Origin: Haemonchus contortus
Taxonomy: Eukaryota > Nematoda > Chromadorea > Rhabditida > Trichostrongylidae
Assembly (NCBI GenBank): GCA_000469685.2
Contig: LS997563.1
Location: forward strand, 679,369 to 743,368
Direction of reading: 5' to 3'
Length of the DNA: 64,000 nt
Part shown: in pieces, positions 12,908-23,110 of the stretch
Layout: each line of letters opens with the position of its first letter
Position numbering within the stretch: the stretch's first letter is position 1
Notes under the pieces: generated by a model
The model's database searches: none
Told to the model about the DNA's origin: nothing
The model's input: the letters and a program-made list of their open reading frames with translations, nothing else
Position numbers and translations under genes: made by a program

Positions 12908-13435
12908 TTCTGTTTTGTACAATTTGCTGTGTATATCTGTTGGTTTCGTAGGTGAATGTGTGCGTGTATGTCGGCGTGCGCGTCGGTGTGTGGTCGATGA
13001 GTATGTTTCGGTGTATGTTTGCCGGTGTGTGTCGGTGCCTGTGCCGGTGTGCGTGTGTGGGTGTGTGTGTGTCTGTGTCAGTGCATGTGTCGGTGTGTGT
13101 GCGTGTTTGTGTGTTGGTGTATGTGCGTGTTTGTGTGCCGGTGCCTGTGTCAGTGGGTGTGTGTGTGTCGTTGTGTGTCGAACGATGTGTGTGTGTGCGT
13201 GTTTGTATATGTGTGGTGACGGTGCCTGCATCTTTGTGTGTATGTGCGTATGTGTGTGTGGGTCCTTGTGTGTCGGCGTTTGCGTCAGTGTTTGCATGTT
13301 GGTGTGTGTAACGGTGTGTGTGTGTCGATTTGTGTGTCGGTGTATGGTCGGCCTGTGTATCGGTGCTTCTGTCAGTGTGTGTATGTGTGTATGTTGACCG
13401 CAATTCTAATCTGTCCCTCCTGAATCCGGAATTCT
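12908..13435 (+). mobile_element. Helitron 5' end with TG-rich minisatellite
   Basis: From ~12908 the sequence (TCTGTTTTGTACAATTTGCT) is a diverged version of the Helitron 5' end TCCTACTTTATATAATTCGC. It is followed by ~440 bp of imperfect TG repeats with GGTGTGTGTCGGTG-like units (12955-13395) and then TTGACCGCAATTCTAA, which matches the TTTGACCGGAAATTCATAAC junction of other copies. No 3' terminus of this copy was identified. The Cys-Val and His-Thr open frames here are translations of the dinucleotide repeat. Confidence 0.65.
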
Positions 13436-13599
13436 AATTTGAAGGAGATGCAGATACTATGAATTAGGGCAAGAGCCTCAGAACCCTCAGCTCTTTTGTG
13501 TTGACAGAGGAGTCGAGACGGTTTTCTAGACGATATGGGGCGTGGAAGGACCGTAAGTATTTGGTAACAAGTACTGGTAATAAATGATATATGCTGATT

Positions 13600-14060
13600 G
13601 GGAGCATGAAAGGTGTATTCACTGAGTCAGCCACACCCTTCCTGTCAGTAATGGAACCTCAACGCCTCAATCGGTGATGTGGTATGTGACCGGATTGTGG
13701 ATATTCGGTGGTAGCGATTATGGCGAGTGATAGGGTCTTATGGCTATAGAGGGCAAGGGTTTGAATCTAAAACGCCTTCGTGTTAGTAGCGGAGCCTTGG
13801 CCCCCCTGTGAGTTGTGTGGATTGTGAAGGAATCGTAGGTGCAGGAAATGATAACAGCTGATAAGGCTTGATAGGGAGCTACAGAGGACAAGAAGCGGTG
13901 GTTCTCACCGGAATGATAGTGAAAGCTTGTCACCTTGGAGAGTGAAGTTAAACCTGTCGGGATCGTGGTTGGTTGGTGACAAAGAACCGCATGTAGTTTT
14001 CCTCGGGTCACCTCATTATTAAATTTGAAGAGAGAGCATTGCTACCTTAATGGGCAGTAA
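13600..14060 (+). repeat. Helitron-internal spacer repeats (plus orientation)
   Basis: GC-moderate sequence with repeated GATAACAGCTGATAAGG- and GTGATAGGG-like phrases. It is an approximate inverse of the imperfect units at 17.27-17.79 kb, which contain CTATCAGCTGTTATCAG. This suggests a second, diverged internal repeat of the Helitron family. No coding potential was found. Confidence 0.4.
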
Positions 14061-14575
14061 AGAAGTGGTTAAAACGCAGATAAAGATTGCGGATAGCGAT
14101 GGTAGCAGATACGAGGCTTATAAGCTTAGTAGTCGGTTCGCCGGGCTTCCCTCCTTCTGTGATAGTATTAGTAATCGGCTAACTCTTCACTCCATTTTCA
14201 AAGCAAATAATAGTTTCCTGTACATGAAATTTGACACAGGACTAACAGGGCAGTGCAAATGGTATTCAGTGAAAGTTGGTGCTTGAGCCTTTGATTGGAA
14301 GTGTCGATCTTCTCATCTTTTTCTTAAAAAGAAATACCCATGAAAAATTCAACTGTTACGCAACCAGAGAAGATGCTGTGGAGATGTTCTGAGTGATGAT
14401 AGTACCATTATCAGATGTTTCATCAAAGGACCCTGTTCTTTGCGGAGATGTCATTAGTTGAAAATTCCATATCACTGGCGGTCGATTAAGTTTTGTCGGA
14501 AATGGTATCGAGCAAAGAGGATCCTTCATCGAATCACAAACTTTACTGGGTAGTAGTCGTAATCTTATAGCGAGA

Positions 14576-14590
14576 AATGAAGGAAATTCT
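14576..14590. repeat. Target-site duplication of the RTE (left copy)
   Basis: AATGAAGGAAATTCT, 15 bp, repeated exactly at 15807-15821. The two copies bracket the RTE fragment exactly and show the retrotransposed segment is 14591-15806. The perfect match suggests a fairly recent insertion. Confidence 0.9.
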
Positions 14591-15806
14591 CATCATCTTC
14601 TTCTTCTTATTCTTTGGCGCCTGTCCCGCATGTAGGCGGGGTCCGCTTTTCTGATATGTTGACGCCACTTCTCCCGATTAAACGCTTGATCGGGGTGGAT
14701 GTTAACCGTTTTGAGGTCTTCGTGCAACGTATCGAGCCATCGCTGCTTTGGGCGCCCTCTAGGCCCCTTTCCGAACACAACTAGGTTGAGACCGATCTTA
14801 CGAACACTGCCTTCATCCGGAGAACGTGACCATACCAACGGAGTCGGGCTTCGCGCATTTCATCGACAATGGGCGCTACACCGAATCGCTCCCTGATGGC
14901 GTCGTTACTTATGCGGTCTAGTCGTGTTACTCCGGCTGTCCAGCGCAGCATCTTGGTCTCCATCACACTGAGACGAGCTTCTACTTCTTTGGTCGTAGGC
15001 CAGCACTCGGCGCCGTAAATCGCGACGGGCCGGATGACGGTTCTGTAGATTTTTGATTTCAGACGCTCAGGGATGTTCTTATCCTTATCGCAGAGTACGC
15101 CAGTCATTGAGCGCCACTTCAACCACGCTGCATTCACGCGAGAATTCGTTTCAAAACCAGGCTGCCGTCAGACGCAATTGCCGATCCAAGGTACTTGAAG
15201 GCTGTTGTCCGTGTGAGCTCAGTGCCACTGATCTTGATAGAGCCTGGCTCGCTCGAATCAGTGGTCAAGTACTCAGTCTTTTTGACGTTTAACCTGAGCC
15301 CGAACATAGCCAGACGGTCGGACCAGGTCTGCACCCGTAACTCGAGCTCGCTTTTGTCTTCGTTGGCGAGCATCACATCATCGGCATAAAGAAGCGTCCG
15401 TGGAGCCGGCTTCTGGAGCTCTTTTGTAATGGCATCCATGACGACAACAAAAAGTAGTGGGGATAACGTAGAGCCCTGGTGTACTCCGACGGAGATGGGA
15501 AAATCCGTCGATGTGCCTGCTGCAGTTTGCACTCGGCTCTTTGGGCTAGGGTGAAGGGTGCGCACCCACTCAATAAGCTCTTCGGGAACGCCATGCTGTC
15601 GTAAGGCATACCATATAACGTCACGCGGAACGCGGTCCAGAAGCCTTCTCCAAGTCCAGAAAGGCAAGATGTACCGGTCTTCGCTTTTCGCGATGCTTTC
15701 CTAGTAGAAGGCGAGTGGCGTGTATGGCATCAGTGGTGCTGCAACCAGACACAAAACCACACTGATTGGTGGTCAGCTCGACGATGTCGCGGATACGACT
15801 GATACG
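14591..15806 (-). mobile_element. 5'-truncated RTE-clade non-LTR retrotransposon
   Basis: A 1,216-bp fragment on the minus strand with a 15-bp target duplication. It covers the reverse transcriptase from the middle of the domain to the element's 3' end. The 3' end (plus 14591-14612) consists of short GAA/GAT-type repeats instead of poly(A), as is usual for RTE elements. The AP-endonuclease half is missing, consistent with incomplete target-primed reverse transcription. It landed in a Helitron. Confidence 0.9.
14593..15790 (-). pseudogene. RTE reverse transcriptase (partial, frameshifted)
   Basis: Three minus-strand frames (15134-15667, 14781-15137, 14593-14838) read as one RT polypeptide broken by frameshifts. 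The first has the fingers/palm region, a GVHQGSTLSPLLF block and the catalytic LLYADDVMLA motif (YADD). The second has the AAWLKWR-like, TGVLCD and YGAECWP blocks typical of RTE thumb/C-terminal regions. The third has the GRPKQRWLD tail. The enzyme would copy element RNA into DNA at a nicked target. N-terminal endonuclease and early RT motifs are absent, and frameshifts preclude activity. Confidence 0.9.
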
Positions 15807-16342
15807 AATGAAGGAAATTCTAATCTGCTTATCGTATTCCAGCTAATGGGTCCCTATCGCTGATCTCACCACTCGCTTTTGTCACCCTACTCTAGCATTC
15901 TGTCTTCTCGAATGAAACATACTGAACGGTCAAAGCTACATCGTAAGTACCGGAGACGTCAGGATTTTGATCGGTAGGGGGCCTCTCCTAGGTCCATTAT
16001 CTTCTCTTGTCAGTTGTGATCAGTTCCTGTCACCGAGTACCTACGATCCCGCCATATCCTACATCACCTATTAAAATGCTGAGATCCCACTCTTAATACG
16101 AAGAGTGTGATCCTACCAAACTTTAACGCTCTAAGTCTACGTAAACAGGAGCTATGAATCTGCAGCTCAAAATGTCTATCGCGCACGCTTCGCCTCCGGA
16201 GTCCTGGGAGCGGAGTCCGATCCTGCCAGCAACCGTAAGTGTTCCCATCCTGCCACTCGTACTCCTCCAAGTTAGAATGCCCTAGGTCCACGTGGACAGG
16301 AGTTATGAAATTCCGCTCAGACATACATGCGCGCACACCGAC

Positions 16343-16349
16343 ACACACA

Positions 16350-16396
<47 letters not shown>
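16343..16396. repeat. (CA)n microsatellite in a Helitron
   Basis: About 54 bp of CA dinucleotides with small interruptions. It sits between the Helitron 5' terminus (~16443) and the first 118-bp repeat unit, the same position as the TG tracts at 36.05, 51.29, 58.47 and 62.24 kb in the other orientation. Confidence 0.9.
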
Positions 16397-16486
16397 CACA
16401 CCGACAAACCAACAGACACACTTAGCGAATTATATATAGTAGGACAAGTAATTTTAGAAAGTTTCGTTTGCCAACTATTTGGTATA

Positions 16487-16685
16487 CCAGTTGGGCTACG
16501 CACGCTAATGCGTGTACCTCATGCCCATTCGCGCTTACCTAAGACTTGTTAGAGGACCAATATGGACAGTATCGCTTGAATGCTTGAATTTCCAATTTAT
16601 AACTTCAATGCACCTGCGAGACTTTCGGAAGGACGCAAAAACGGGCATACAAACAGGCATACAAAGTCACCACTTTATATATAGA
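16487..16685 (-). mobile_element. Short (199-bp) Helitron, minus orientation
   Basis: The left end is CCAGTTGGGCTACGCACG, the complement of a 3' hairpin plus CTGG, preceded by A at 16486. The right end is complementary to TCTATATATAAAG, a classical Helitron 5' end. Only about 170 bp of interior remain. It abuts the next Helitron 3' end at 16686 with no spacer. Its hairpin belongs to the same subtype as the one at 53391. Confidence 0.6.
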
Positions 16686-17269
16686 CAGTCGGACCGCCTG
16701 GCTAACGCCAGGCTTTCCTCCTTCTTCAAGTCCAAGTGATCGGCAGCCGCCCCCCCCCCCCCTCCCCAATTTTTGGAACGAGTTATGCTTTTCTGAACAA
16801 GAAATTCGCCACACTCTACGCAACTTTGACACAGGACCCAAAAAGAGGGGAGCTGGCATAAGCAGGGCAGCGTCAGTGATATTTAGGGTGTGCCGATGCT
16901 TACGCCTACGATTAAAAGTGTCAATCGGTTGCTCTTCATCTTGAAAATTATGAACCATTAAAAGTTTAACTGATAGGCAACCAAAGAATTGAGAAGTACT
17001 CACAAATGCTCTCAAGTGATAATAACACCATTATAAGATGTCCTTATCACTGGTCCTTCTTTCCTCCACGGTACATCATTAGTTGAGAATCCCGAATTAT
17101 TGGCGGTCGGATGAGCTTTGTCGTAAATGATATCAAAACATAAAGTGGACTTGTTCTTCCACCGAGTTACAAACCTTGCTGGGTAGCGGTCGTAATCTGC
17201 ATAATAGTTGTAATCATAAGTACATCATAGATACACAGGAGTTGAATTCAGTTGGTAAGTGATCTTATC

Positions 17270-17790
17270 AATCGTCGCTATCAGCTGTTATCAGTGCCTA
17301 TCATCGGGCGTCTACGATCTCGCCGTACTCCACATCAAACGCCAAACTGTCTATCAATGCTCCACTATCAATGCTATTATTATAGTGGCTCTACGCTTTT
17401 CGAGATTTTCATTAGCCCTTATCAGTTTTATCAGCTCCTGGCCTGGCACCAACCGTTCTCGATCCCCTCACCAAGTACCTACGATCCTGTCACATCTTAC
17501 ATCACCTATTGAAATACCGAGACTCCACTATTAACAGGAAGCACGTCACAGACCTACAGGCCCTAACCTTCTATGGCTCGTTATCAGCCACTATCACTTG
17601 TTATCATCCCTGTCACCAATCACTAACGGTCCCTTCACATCCTGTAGTACATCATCTGCCAAAGTGCCAAGGCTTCATCGATAATACGAAGGGAGTTACG
17701 GACCCTGTGGTTTTTGCCTTTTGAGGCTCCTTATCTGTTTCTATCGATTGTTATCACTTCCAATCACTCACCATCGCTGTTCCCATCGTG
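17270..17790 (-). repeat. Second Helitron-internal repeat (imperfect units)
   Basis: Phrases such as CACCAAGTACCTACGATCC, TACATCACCTATTGAAAT and CTTATCAG..CTATCA recur every ~100-150 bp. Similar phrases occur at 16030-16090 and 61925-61990. This is a repeat distinct from the 118-bp unit but found in the same Helitron family. Confidence 0.5.
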
Positions 17791-17864
17791 CCGCCTATCT
17801 CTCTTTCAAATTTGAATGCTTCAGCTATAATGGGACGGGAGTTATGAATTTCCGGTCGGACAAA

Positions 17865-17884
17865 CACACACACATGCTCGCACA

Positions 17885-17938
<54 letters not shown>

Positions 17939-17942
17939 AACA
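17865..17942. repeat. (CA)n microsatellite in a Helitron
   Basis: About 78 bp of CA repeats with ACACAAACAC interruptions, directly inside the 5' end of the minus-oriented Helitron ending at 17979. The position relative to the terminus is the same as in all other TG/CA-bearing copies. Confidence 0.9.
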
Positions 17943-18239
17943 CACCAACGGACACACTTAGCCGATTATACAAGTGAGATATACCCCTTTGATATTGATA
18001 TTTTGATATGTTTCGTAAGGTGAGACGGAATGGTAAAGAAGGTTGGCAGAAAATGAATTGTATTTGCGAATGAGGACTGATCAACTTCAGTTCCATATGA
18101 AGAGAACGAACATTGTTCTTTCCCTTGTTAACAGGAAGGACGAGTGCGCTTCTCGGTTTGCCTTTTAAAAGTTGCCACGTATCATTTTTATTCTGGCATC
18201 GATCACCAAACATCTCAAAATCGCTTCTGATGATTGCTA

Positions 18240-19400
18240 TACACATGGAAAACCAAAGGCTACAGGTGGAGGTTTTTTAGAAGTAAAAGGATCAGTGCAT
18301 GTGCCCTGAGCAGAGTCTCTTGTGCCAGCGTAGTTGAGGGAAATTCTCTGCGAAAATCTTCGGTCGGAAATGAATCTGCTGCTTTGAAAAGAGGAAAGGA
18401 GTATTAAGCCACTTTTGTTTCTTCGAACTTCAATTTTTGCTAGACAGCAGTGCTTGTGTAAACTTTTTGCCGTCTTCTTTTCGGATCCGGTTAGGTCGCG
18501 TCCAACTGCAGCCCATCTGTGCAACTTACCCTGAGCGGCATGGTTCTCCCCTGCGGGACAGCACTCGCCCCCGTTGAGCATCGTGGGCATCACCCTTGTC
18601 CAGTTCACCTTCCCTTTGAACGTCTTGGAACATCCTCGGTTGGAGAGGCTTCAGTGGACTTCGCTTCAACCATGCTAGGGCCCGCACAGCTCTGTCGATG
18701 CTACCGTCAACAGCCACGTCGCTTCCCCGATAATGAGCGTCTTGCGCTCTTCCAAGCCTTCCCGAGGCAATCTGCGGTTGGCTCTGCGTACTCTCCAAAG
18801 CCAGGGAACTTGGCCTTTTTCACATTCTATCAAAGCACTCAATGCACATTCTCGACCAGTCCTCAATGCCATTTCTGCAGCTTGTTTTTGAGTTCGTTCC
18901 GACCCTCTGCTATTAGAGCGAAGTCATCAGAGTAGAGGATGGTCTTCATCTGTCCACTCAGAAGTCCTTCGAAGATAAGATCCTTTGTAAGCAGGAAAGT
19001 AACCAACTCAGAATTAGGCTGTGAGTGTAGCGCCTGACCATCTTAAAACTATCTTACAGTTCCTCGACGCGAAGGAGATCAATAATTACGGAACGTTCTG
19101 TTTTCCAGAGTACTTATCGCGGTGGGAAGCCTTCTCCAATCTTCTCTTCTTGACACTTTTCCCTTACTTTCCGGTGATGGCACTTGTTGTGGACCCTTCA
19201 CACATGGATACGAACGTTCTCGAGAGATCGAGTCGGGACAAGTCCTTAAACTTGAGTTGACTAGTCGCTGGTACAGTTACATGGTGTTTCGCCTTCCAAG
19301 CCTTTTTGGTACCCTGTCCATACCGCTTTCCCAACCATGTTTCCCCTACTACCCTGCGCAACTCAACCTGGATCAGAGATGGGACAAGTCGCGCGTTTAA
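18240..19400 (-). pseudogene. Decayed non-LTR retrotransposon reverse transcriptase
   Basis: The minus strand near 18930 reads LYSDDFALIAEGRNEL, a variant of the catalytic Y-x-DD motif (YSDD), followed by NKLQKW. Downstream come pieces equivalent to the RTE C-terminal blocks: VDGSIDRAV, an ALAWLKRSPL equivalent of AWLKWRSLTG, and a GGECCPAGENHAAQ equivalent of YGAECWP. They lie in several frames with many stops. It differs from the 14.6-kb RTE and is much older. Termini were not found. No function is expected. Confidence 0.75.
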
Positions 19401-19514
19401 TTGTGAGCTGTTCTACGGTAAACTGTTTTGTTTGAACGCTCATCAAGATTTTTTCTCGCCTGCGCTCGACCTCACCGAACCCCATCTGAATTGCACATTA
19501 ATTTTCTTTATCGG

Positions 19515-19797
19515 CCCTGAATTTCCCAATGGCTGCTTTAATTGTCCGCCGACCGGCCGGCCGGCGTGCCACGAGGCAGTGCTAGGGGGGAGGAGGGCGG
19601 CAGACGGTCCGTCAGCCCCTCGAAGTGCTGTAAACAATGAGAGACAAGATCAAAAACCATTTGTACAAGCCTCTGGTTGTTTGGTTTTTGATCTTGTTCC
19701 TCTTTGTTTTCAACCCCTCGACCAACCGTCTGCCGCCCTCCTCCCCCCTAGCACTGCCTCATGGCAGGCCGGCCGGCCGGCGGACTATGAAAGCAGC
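19515..19797. mobile_element. Palindromic MITE (GGCTGCTTT family), copy 1
   Basis: Ends GGCTGCTTTAATTGTCCGCC and the complement ending GAAAGCAGCC at 19797. The arms are nearly complementary throughout: GGGGGGAGGAGGGCGGCAGA pairs with the CTGCCGCCCTCCTCCCCCC block, and GATCAAAAACCA pairs with TTTTTGATC. The element is thus a ~280-bp near-perfect hairpin. CCAATGG flanks both sides. The same element sits inside the TG tract at 35.79-36.05 kb. Open frames through it, including the 255-codon frame at 19306-20073, are artefacts. Confidence 0.85.
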
Positions 19798-20138
19798 CAA
19801 TGGCGCTTTGGCCAGTCAGAAGACAAAATCTTTTCCTCCAATTTAAAACCGTTCTACTCATTCAGGGCTTTAGATTCTGCTTCGCTGCGACAACCTTATC
19901 CAGTCTCTTGCCACTTCTGCGAAAAGTTAGGTCTTTTGGAGCTCGCGTCTTTTGTCAACGCTTGTAGGCGGCTCTCTTCTGACATCCAACTAGCTGGACT
20001 TCACCGTTCCAAAACGGCGCTTCCTTGTCCTATCAAATGCAAAAGTTTTGCTTCTGCAAGATTGGGATTGTAACCTCTCGCATATGAAGTGTCACACTTA
20101 CTGCTGCTCGAAGTCACTCTCTGAGGAAGCGGGGTCTG

Positions 20139-20290
20139 CTAACTTCTCCCCAAATGGCTGTCGCTCTCGCCGCACGCCATCGCGTGCTATGAAGGAAAAG
20201 ATTTAAATCTTCAGAGGAGTGATATTACAGTCGCCGCGGAACCACTGCCGCTGGTCGTGGGAATTCTGGGGGAAGTTCCCCCACAAGAGA
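20139..20290. mobile_element. MULE-like MITE (ACTTCTCCCC family), short copy
   Basis: Left end GGTCTGCTAACTTCTCCCC and right end GGGGGAAGTTCCCCCAC are diverged inverted repeats of the family whose better copies (22929, 31819, 35298) have 9-bp target duplications. Internal GCACGCCATCGCGTGC forms a further palindrome. The flanks are too diverged to confirm the duplication. Non-coding. Confidence 0.6.
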
Positions 20291-20584
20291 AAGCATATAC
20301 ATCCATGCCGTTTGCTTTCCTTCTTGTTAAGTTTCTCCAGAAATCACCCACATAGTTCCGCTGGGAGGATCTACCGACAAATTTGGGAAGCGTACGTGAG
20401 GCCTTCAAAAACACGTTTAGCAGTTTAGGTCTCATTTCGAACGGGTGCTTCGTCAAGGCATACATACCTGGTAAGTTGTGGAAAAGTCGCTCCGCGACTC
20501 AGTGAAGGAATGGTTAACTTTTGAGCGGATGTTATTGCTAAAATCGAGGGAAAGACATAAGCTTTTTTGAAGCATGAGAGATAT

Positions 20585-20735
20585 GGGGTGACGGAACTTC
20601 TCCCTGAATTCCCACGGCCTGCGGCAGTGGACTGCCGTATCCTTCCCCGAGAATACAAATCTTCCCCTTCACAACGCGCGATTGCGTGAGGTGAGCGTGA
20701 TACGCCGCTCGGGGCGAAGATACCAGGTCCAGGGA
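20585..20735. mobile_element. MULE-like MITE (ACTTCTCCCC family), second short copy
   Basis: Left end GGGGTGACGGAACTTCTCCC and right end CTCGGGGCGAAGATACC, inverted and diverged. It lies about 300 bp from the copy at 20139 in the same arrangement. Internal sequence AACGCGCGATTGCGTG resembles the centre of the other short copies. Non-coding. Confidence 0.6.
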
Positions 20736-21450
20736 TGAGCGTACCGCCGTCCCGTCTCGTCTTGTAATGCCCGTGTACCTAACCGGTTGTCTATGAGAAA
20801 TTTTCGGTCAAAAATTAATTGTTTTTTTTTGGAAAGAGCATCATGGGTCATCCGTATATTCCAACTTTGTAACAGGAGGTAGGGGAGCCCGACAGGAGCC
20901 GGATAATTTGAGCTCAACATAGGCCAGAACGACTCGTCTATTTGACTTATTTGACGGATCAATTATAATTGATTCTACCATATTATGCAAGTACTCATAT
21001 GTAGTAGTCGAATCACCTGCTGACGCTGGGCTCTTTCTCTTTCTTATGGTCATGAAATTGGCCTGCCCACATCAATTACAAATTTACATGCTCTGGAATA
21101 GTAGATCAATGACTATGGATCTCCGACCAACGAACACCTCGTTAGCGTTCAGGACAGTATGAACGGAGTCTCGCCCGAGACACTGTCGTTGCTGTCTAAT
21201 TGTGTAACCTGGTTCATTCTTCAGTGATTCCATCCTTTCGCCTGTACCCCTTCCGAATCTGGACTCCTGAATCCGTGGAAAGATTTTCGCGCACGCTCCG
21301 CCCACTGTTTGGATAAAGTTTATTGCCAGTGTCACTAATCCACCGCAAACATCCCTTCCTACTTTGTTCTCTCAAAGTCCAAGGGGACAATTTTCGTTCA
21401 CTCTCGGCCCCTATGGGCAAGTCCAATTCCGCTACTTTTCATCAGTTTCC

Positions 21451-21660
21451 TGCTGTGTGAATTGGTGTTTATGATGATAACCACCACAGTGGTCTTATCC
21501 TTATGTTGTTGAACCTATATAAGTGAGAGCTCGGTATGGTGGCAATCCATTTCTGCCCAGTCTACTTCGCCTCCAGCTGAATCGGATAAACCGTCTTCCA
21601 ATAAACCGTCGTATCCAGTATCTGTTCCACTGCAAGGCTCTCAAGACAACAGTGGGACAC
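21451..21660 (+). repeat. 5' LTR of the Ty3/gypsy element
   Basis: Starts TGCTGTGTG. It contains the palindromic ATAACCACCACAGTGG block, TATATAAG (a TATA-like promoter element near 21517) and AATAAACCGTCGTATCC, which includes an AATAAA signal near 21600. The homologous 3' LTR begins at 31460. The right boundary is uncertain by ~20 bp because CAACAGTGG is repeated there. Confidence 0.8.
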
Positions 21661-21871
21661 AACAGTGGCAATCAGGACGTCTGCGCTGGGCACACGTCCA
21701 TATCTAATTAACGACTATCCTCGTGTATCCGACTTGACAAGAGAAGCTAAACTCGCAGACAAGTTAGCCAGACGATTTTAGTCACTTCGGAGCAGTCGGA
21801 TAAGCCTCACTCATACTTTTGCTTATTCGATTTTCTTTATTGAGTTTCTGCTCTTCTCTTGTTTGTTCACG

Positions 21872-22745
21872 ATGGTTAGAGGAACCATGGATACAACCAC
21901 CATGTTGTCGATGTTTAAACAACTCATGGAGGAGCAAAGGAGTACTATGTCAGCAATTATGAAGGAGCAAAAACACATCATTGCAAAAGTCATCGACAGC
22001 GTCCCAGAGCGTGATCAAAGAGTCGTGATCAAGGCGGAAGAACCATTGGCACTCCCGAATGTGGCGGCAGCCTTGAGCGACCGCATCGAGAGATTCACTT
22101 TCGACCCGAATGCTGACATGAGCTTTTCGAAAGGTTTGCGAAATACAAGGTGTTTTCGAATATGCGAAACAACTTTCGAAGAATAACAGGATTAGGTTAC
22201 TATAAAAGAAACTGGATTCAGTGACATTTGACAAATACCAGAGGCATATTCTACCCAGAGATGTTTCCCAAATCGAATTCGATAAGACGGTAGAAGTACA
22301 AGCAGCTCCTCGATTACAAAACTTCGTTGTTCACCACAAGGTATCAGTGCCTCAAGCTGGAGAAAAGCGATGCCGGAGACTATCTCATGTGTACTGGCCC
22401 CGTGAATCAATTCTGTGAGAAGGCGAAGATCCGCGAACTGGACTCAGACGGAATCAAATGTCTTCTGAGGATTTTTGGCCTGAATTTACACCAAGAAGCA
22501 GAGATCAGGCAAAGGTTGATCGCAATACTCAATAGAGAGCACGAAGCTGGGAGAAGCGTGCCTCTACACGGGTTGCATAAAGAATACGGAAACTTCCTAA
22601 GTCTCAGGAGAGATGGTGAGATTGTAGCAGGATGTACGAAAACGGTCGAAGCAGCAATCGTATAAAAGCGGAATGAAATCGAATGCTGGAACTGCAAAGG
22701 CAATCACTATGCACGACAATGTAAGACCAAACCCTGGTTGTGCAA
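21872..22745 (+). pseudogene. gag of the Ty3/gypsy element, with zinc knuckle
   Basis: An ATG at 21872 opens a ~104-codon frame with a methionine/glutamine-rich N-terminus (MLSMFKQLMEEQ) and a capsid-like SDRIERFTFDPNADM block. After a frameshift, 22327-22665 carries the rest of the capsid-like region. At 22682-22725 the sequence reads ECWNCKGNHYARQC, a C-x2-C-x3-H-x4-C nucleocapsid zinc knuckle, one residue shorter than the usual CCHC. Frameshifts break the gene. Confidence 0.8.
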
Positions 22746-23110
22746 GAAGTACAGAAAAACTGGTCAGAGGGAGAAATTTGCTGACACCCTACAATAGAAG
22801 AAGCCAGACTTTCAAGACGAAACGATGAAGAAAGTCCGGTACAGAAACTGCGAAGTCAAGGGGAGGGGGGGGGGGGGAAAGGAAAGCCACAAGAAGACAA
22901 GTGTGAACAGTTGAGATTGCAAAAGCAGGGGTGACGGAACTTTTCCCCGATTGCGGCATTCTCCCATGCTGCATGCGGCAAATGTCACTGCAATTACCGT
23001 ACCCACCCCGACCCCCGCCAATCGATATGACGCAATATTTTTCGTTGGCTGCATTTCTTTTTTATTGGTTTTGATCGTTTTTTGTCTTTCTTTTTCTTGT
23101 TTTTTATGTA

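Larger units (their letters stand above)
14230..16443 (-). mobile_element. Minus-oriented Helitron, interrupted by an RTE insertion
   Basis: The right end at ~16443 is the complement of TCCTACTATATATAATTCGC, the family 5' terminus. It is preceded on the plus strand by a (CA)n tract (16343-16396) and the 118-bp repeat junction. The interior, for example CTGGGTAGTAGTCGTAAT near 14547 and GAATGAAACATACTGA near 15910, matches the Helitrons at 51.2-52.7 and 58.4-59.9 kb in reverse. An RTE at 14591-15806 splits it. No 3' hairpin was found near 14230, so the element is truncated or decayed on that side. Confidence 0.6.
16686..17979 (-). mobile_element. Helitron, minus orientation, ~1.29 kb
   Basis: The 3' end at 16686 is CAGTCGGACCGCCTGG with inverted halves CCTGGC/GCCAGG forming the hairpin. 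The 5' end at ~17979 is complementary to TCTCACTTGTATAATCGGC and followed by T. Inside are a (CA)n tract (17865-17942), the GAATTTCCGGTCGGAC junction and imperfect ~100-150-bp units at 17270-17790. No Rep or helicase frame is present, so it is non-autonomous. Confidence 0.65.

Noticed and set aside
19306..20073. 255-codon plus-strand open frame
   Set aside because: It runs through a decayed reverse transcriptase on the other strand and a palindromic MITE; no domain or plausible composition.
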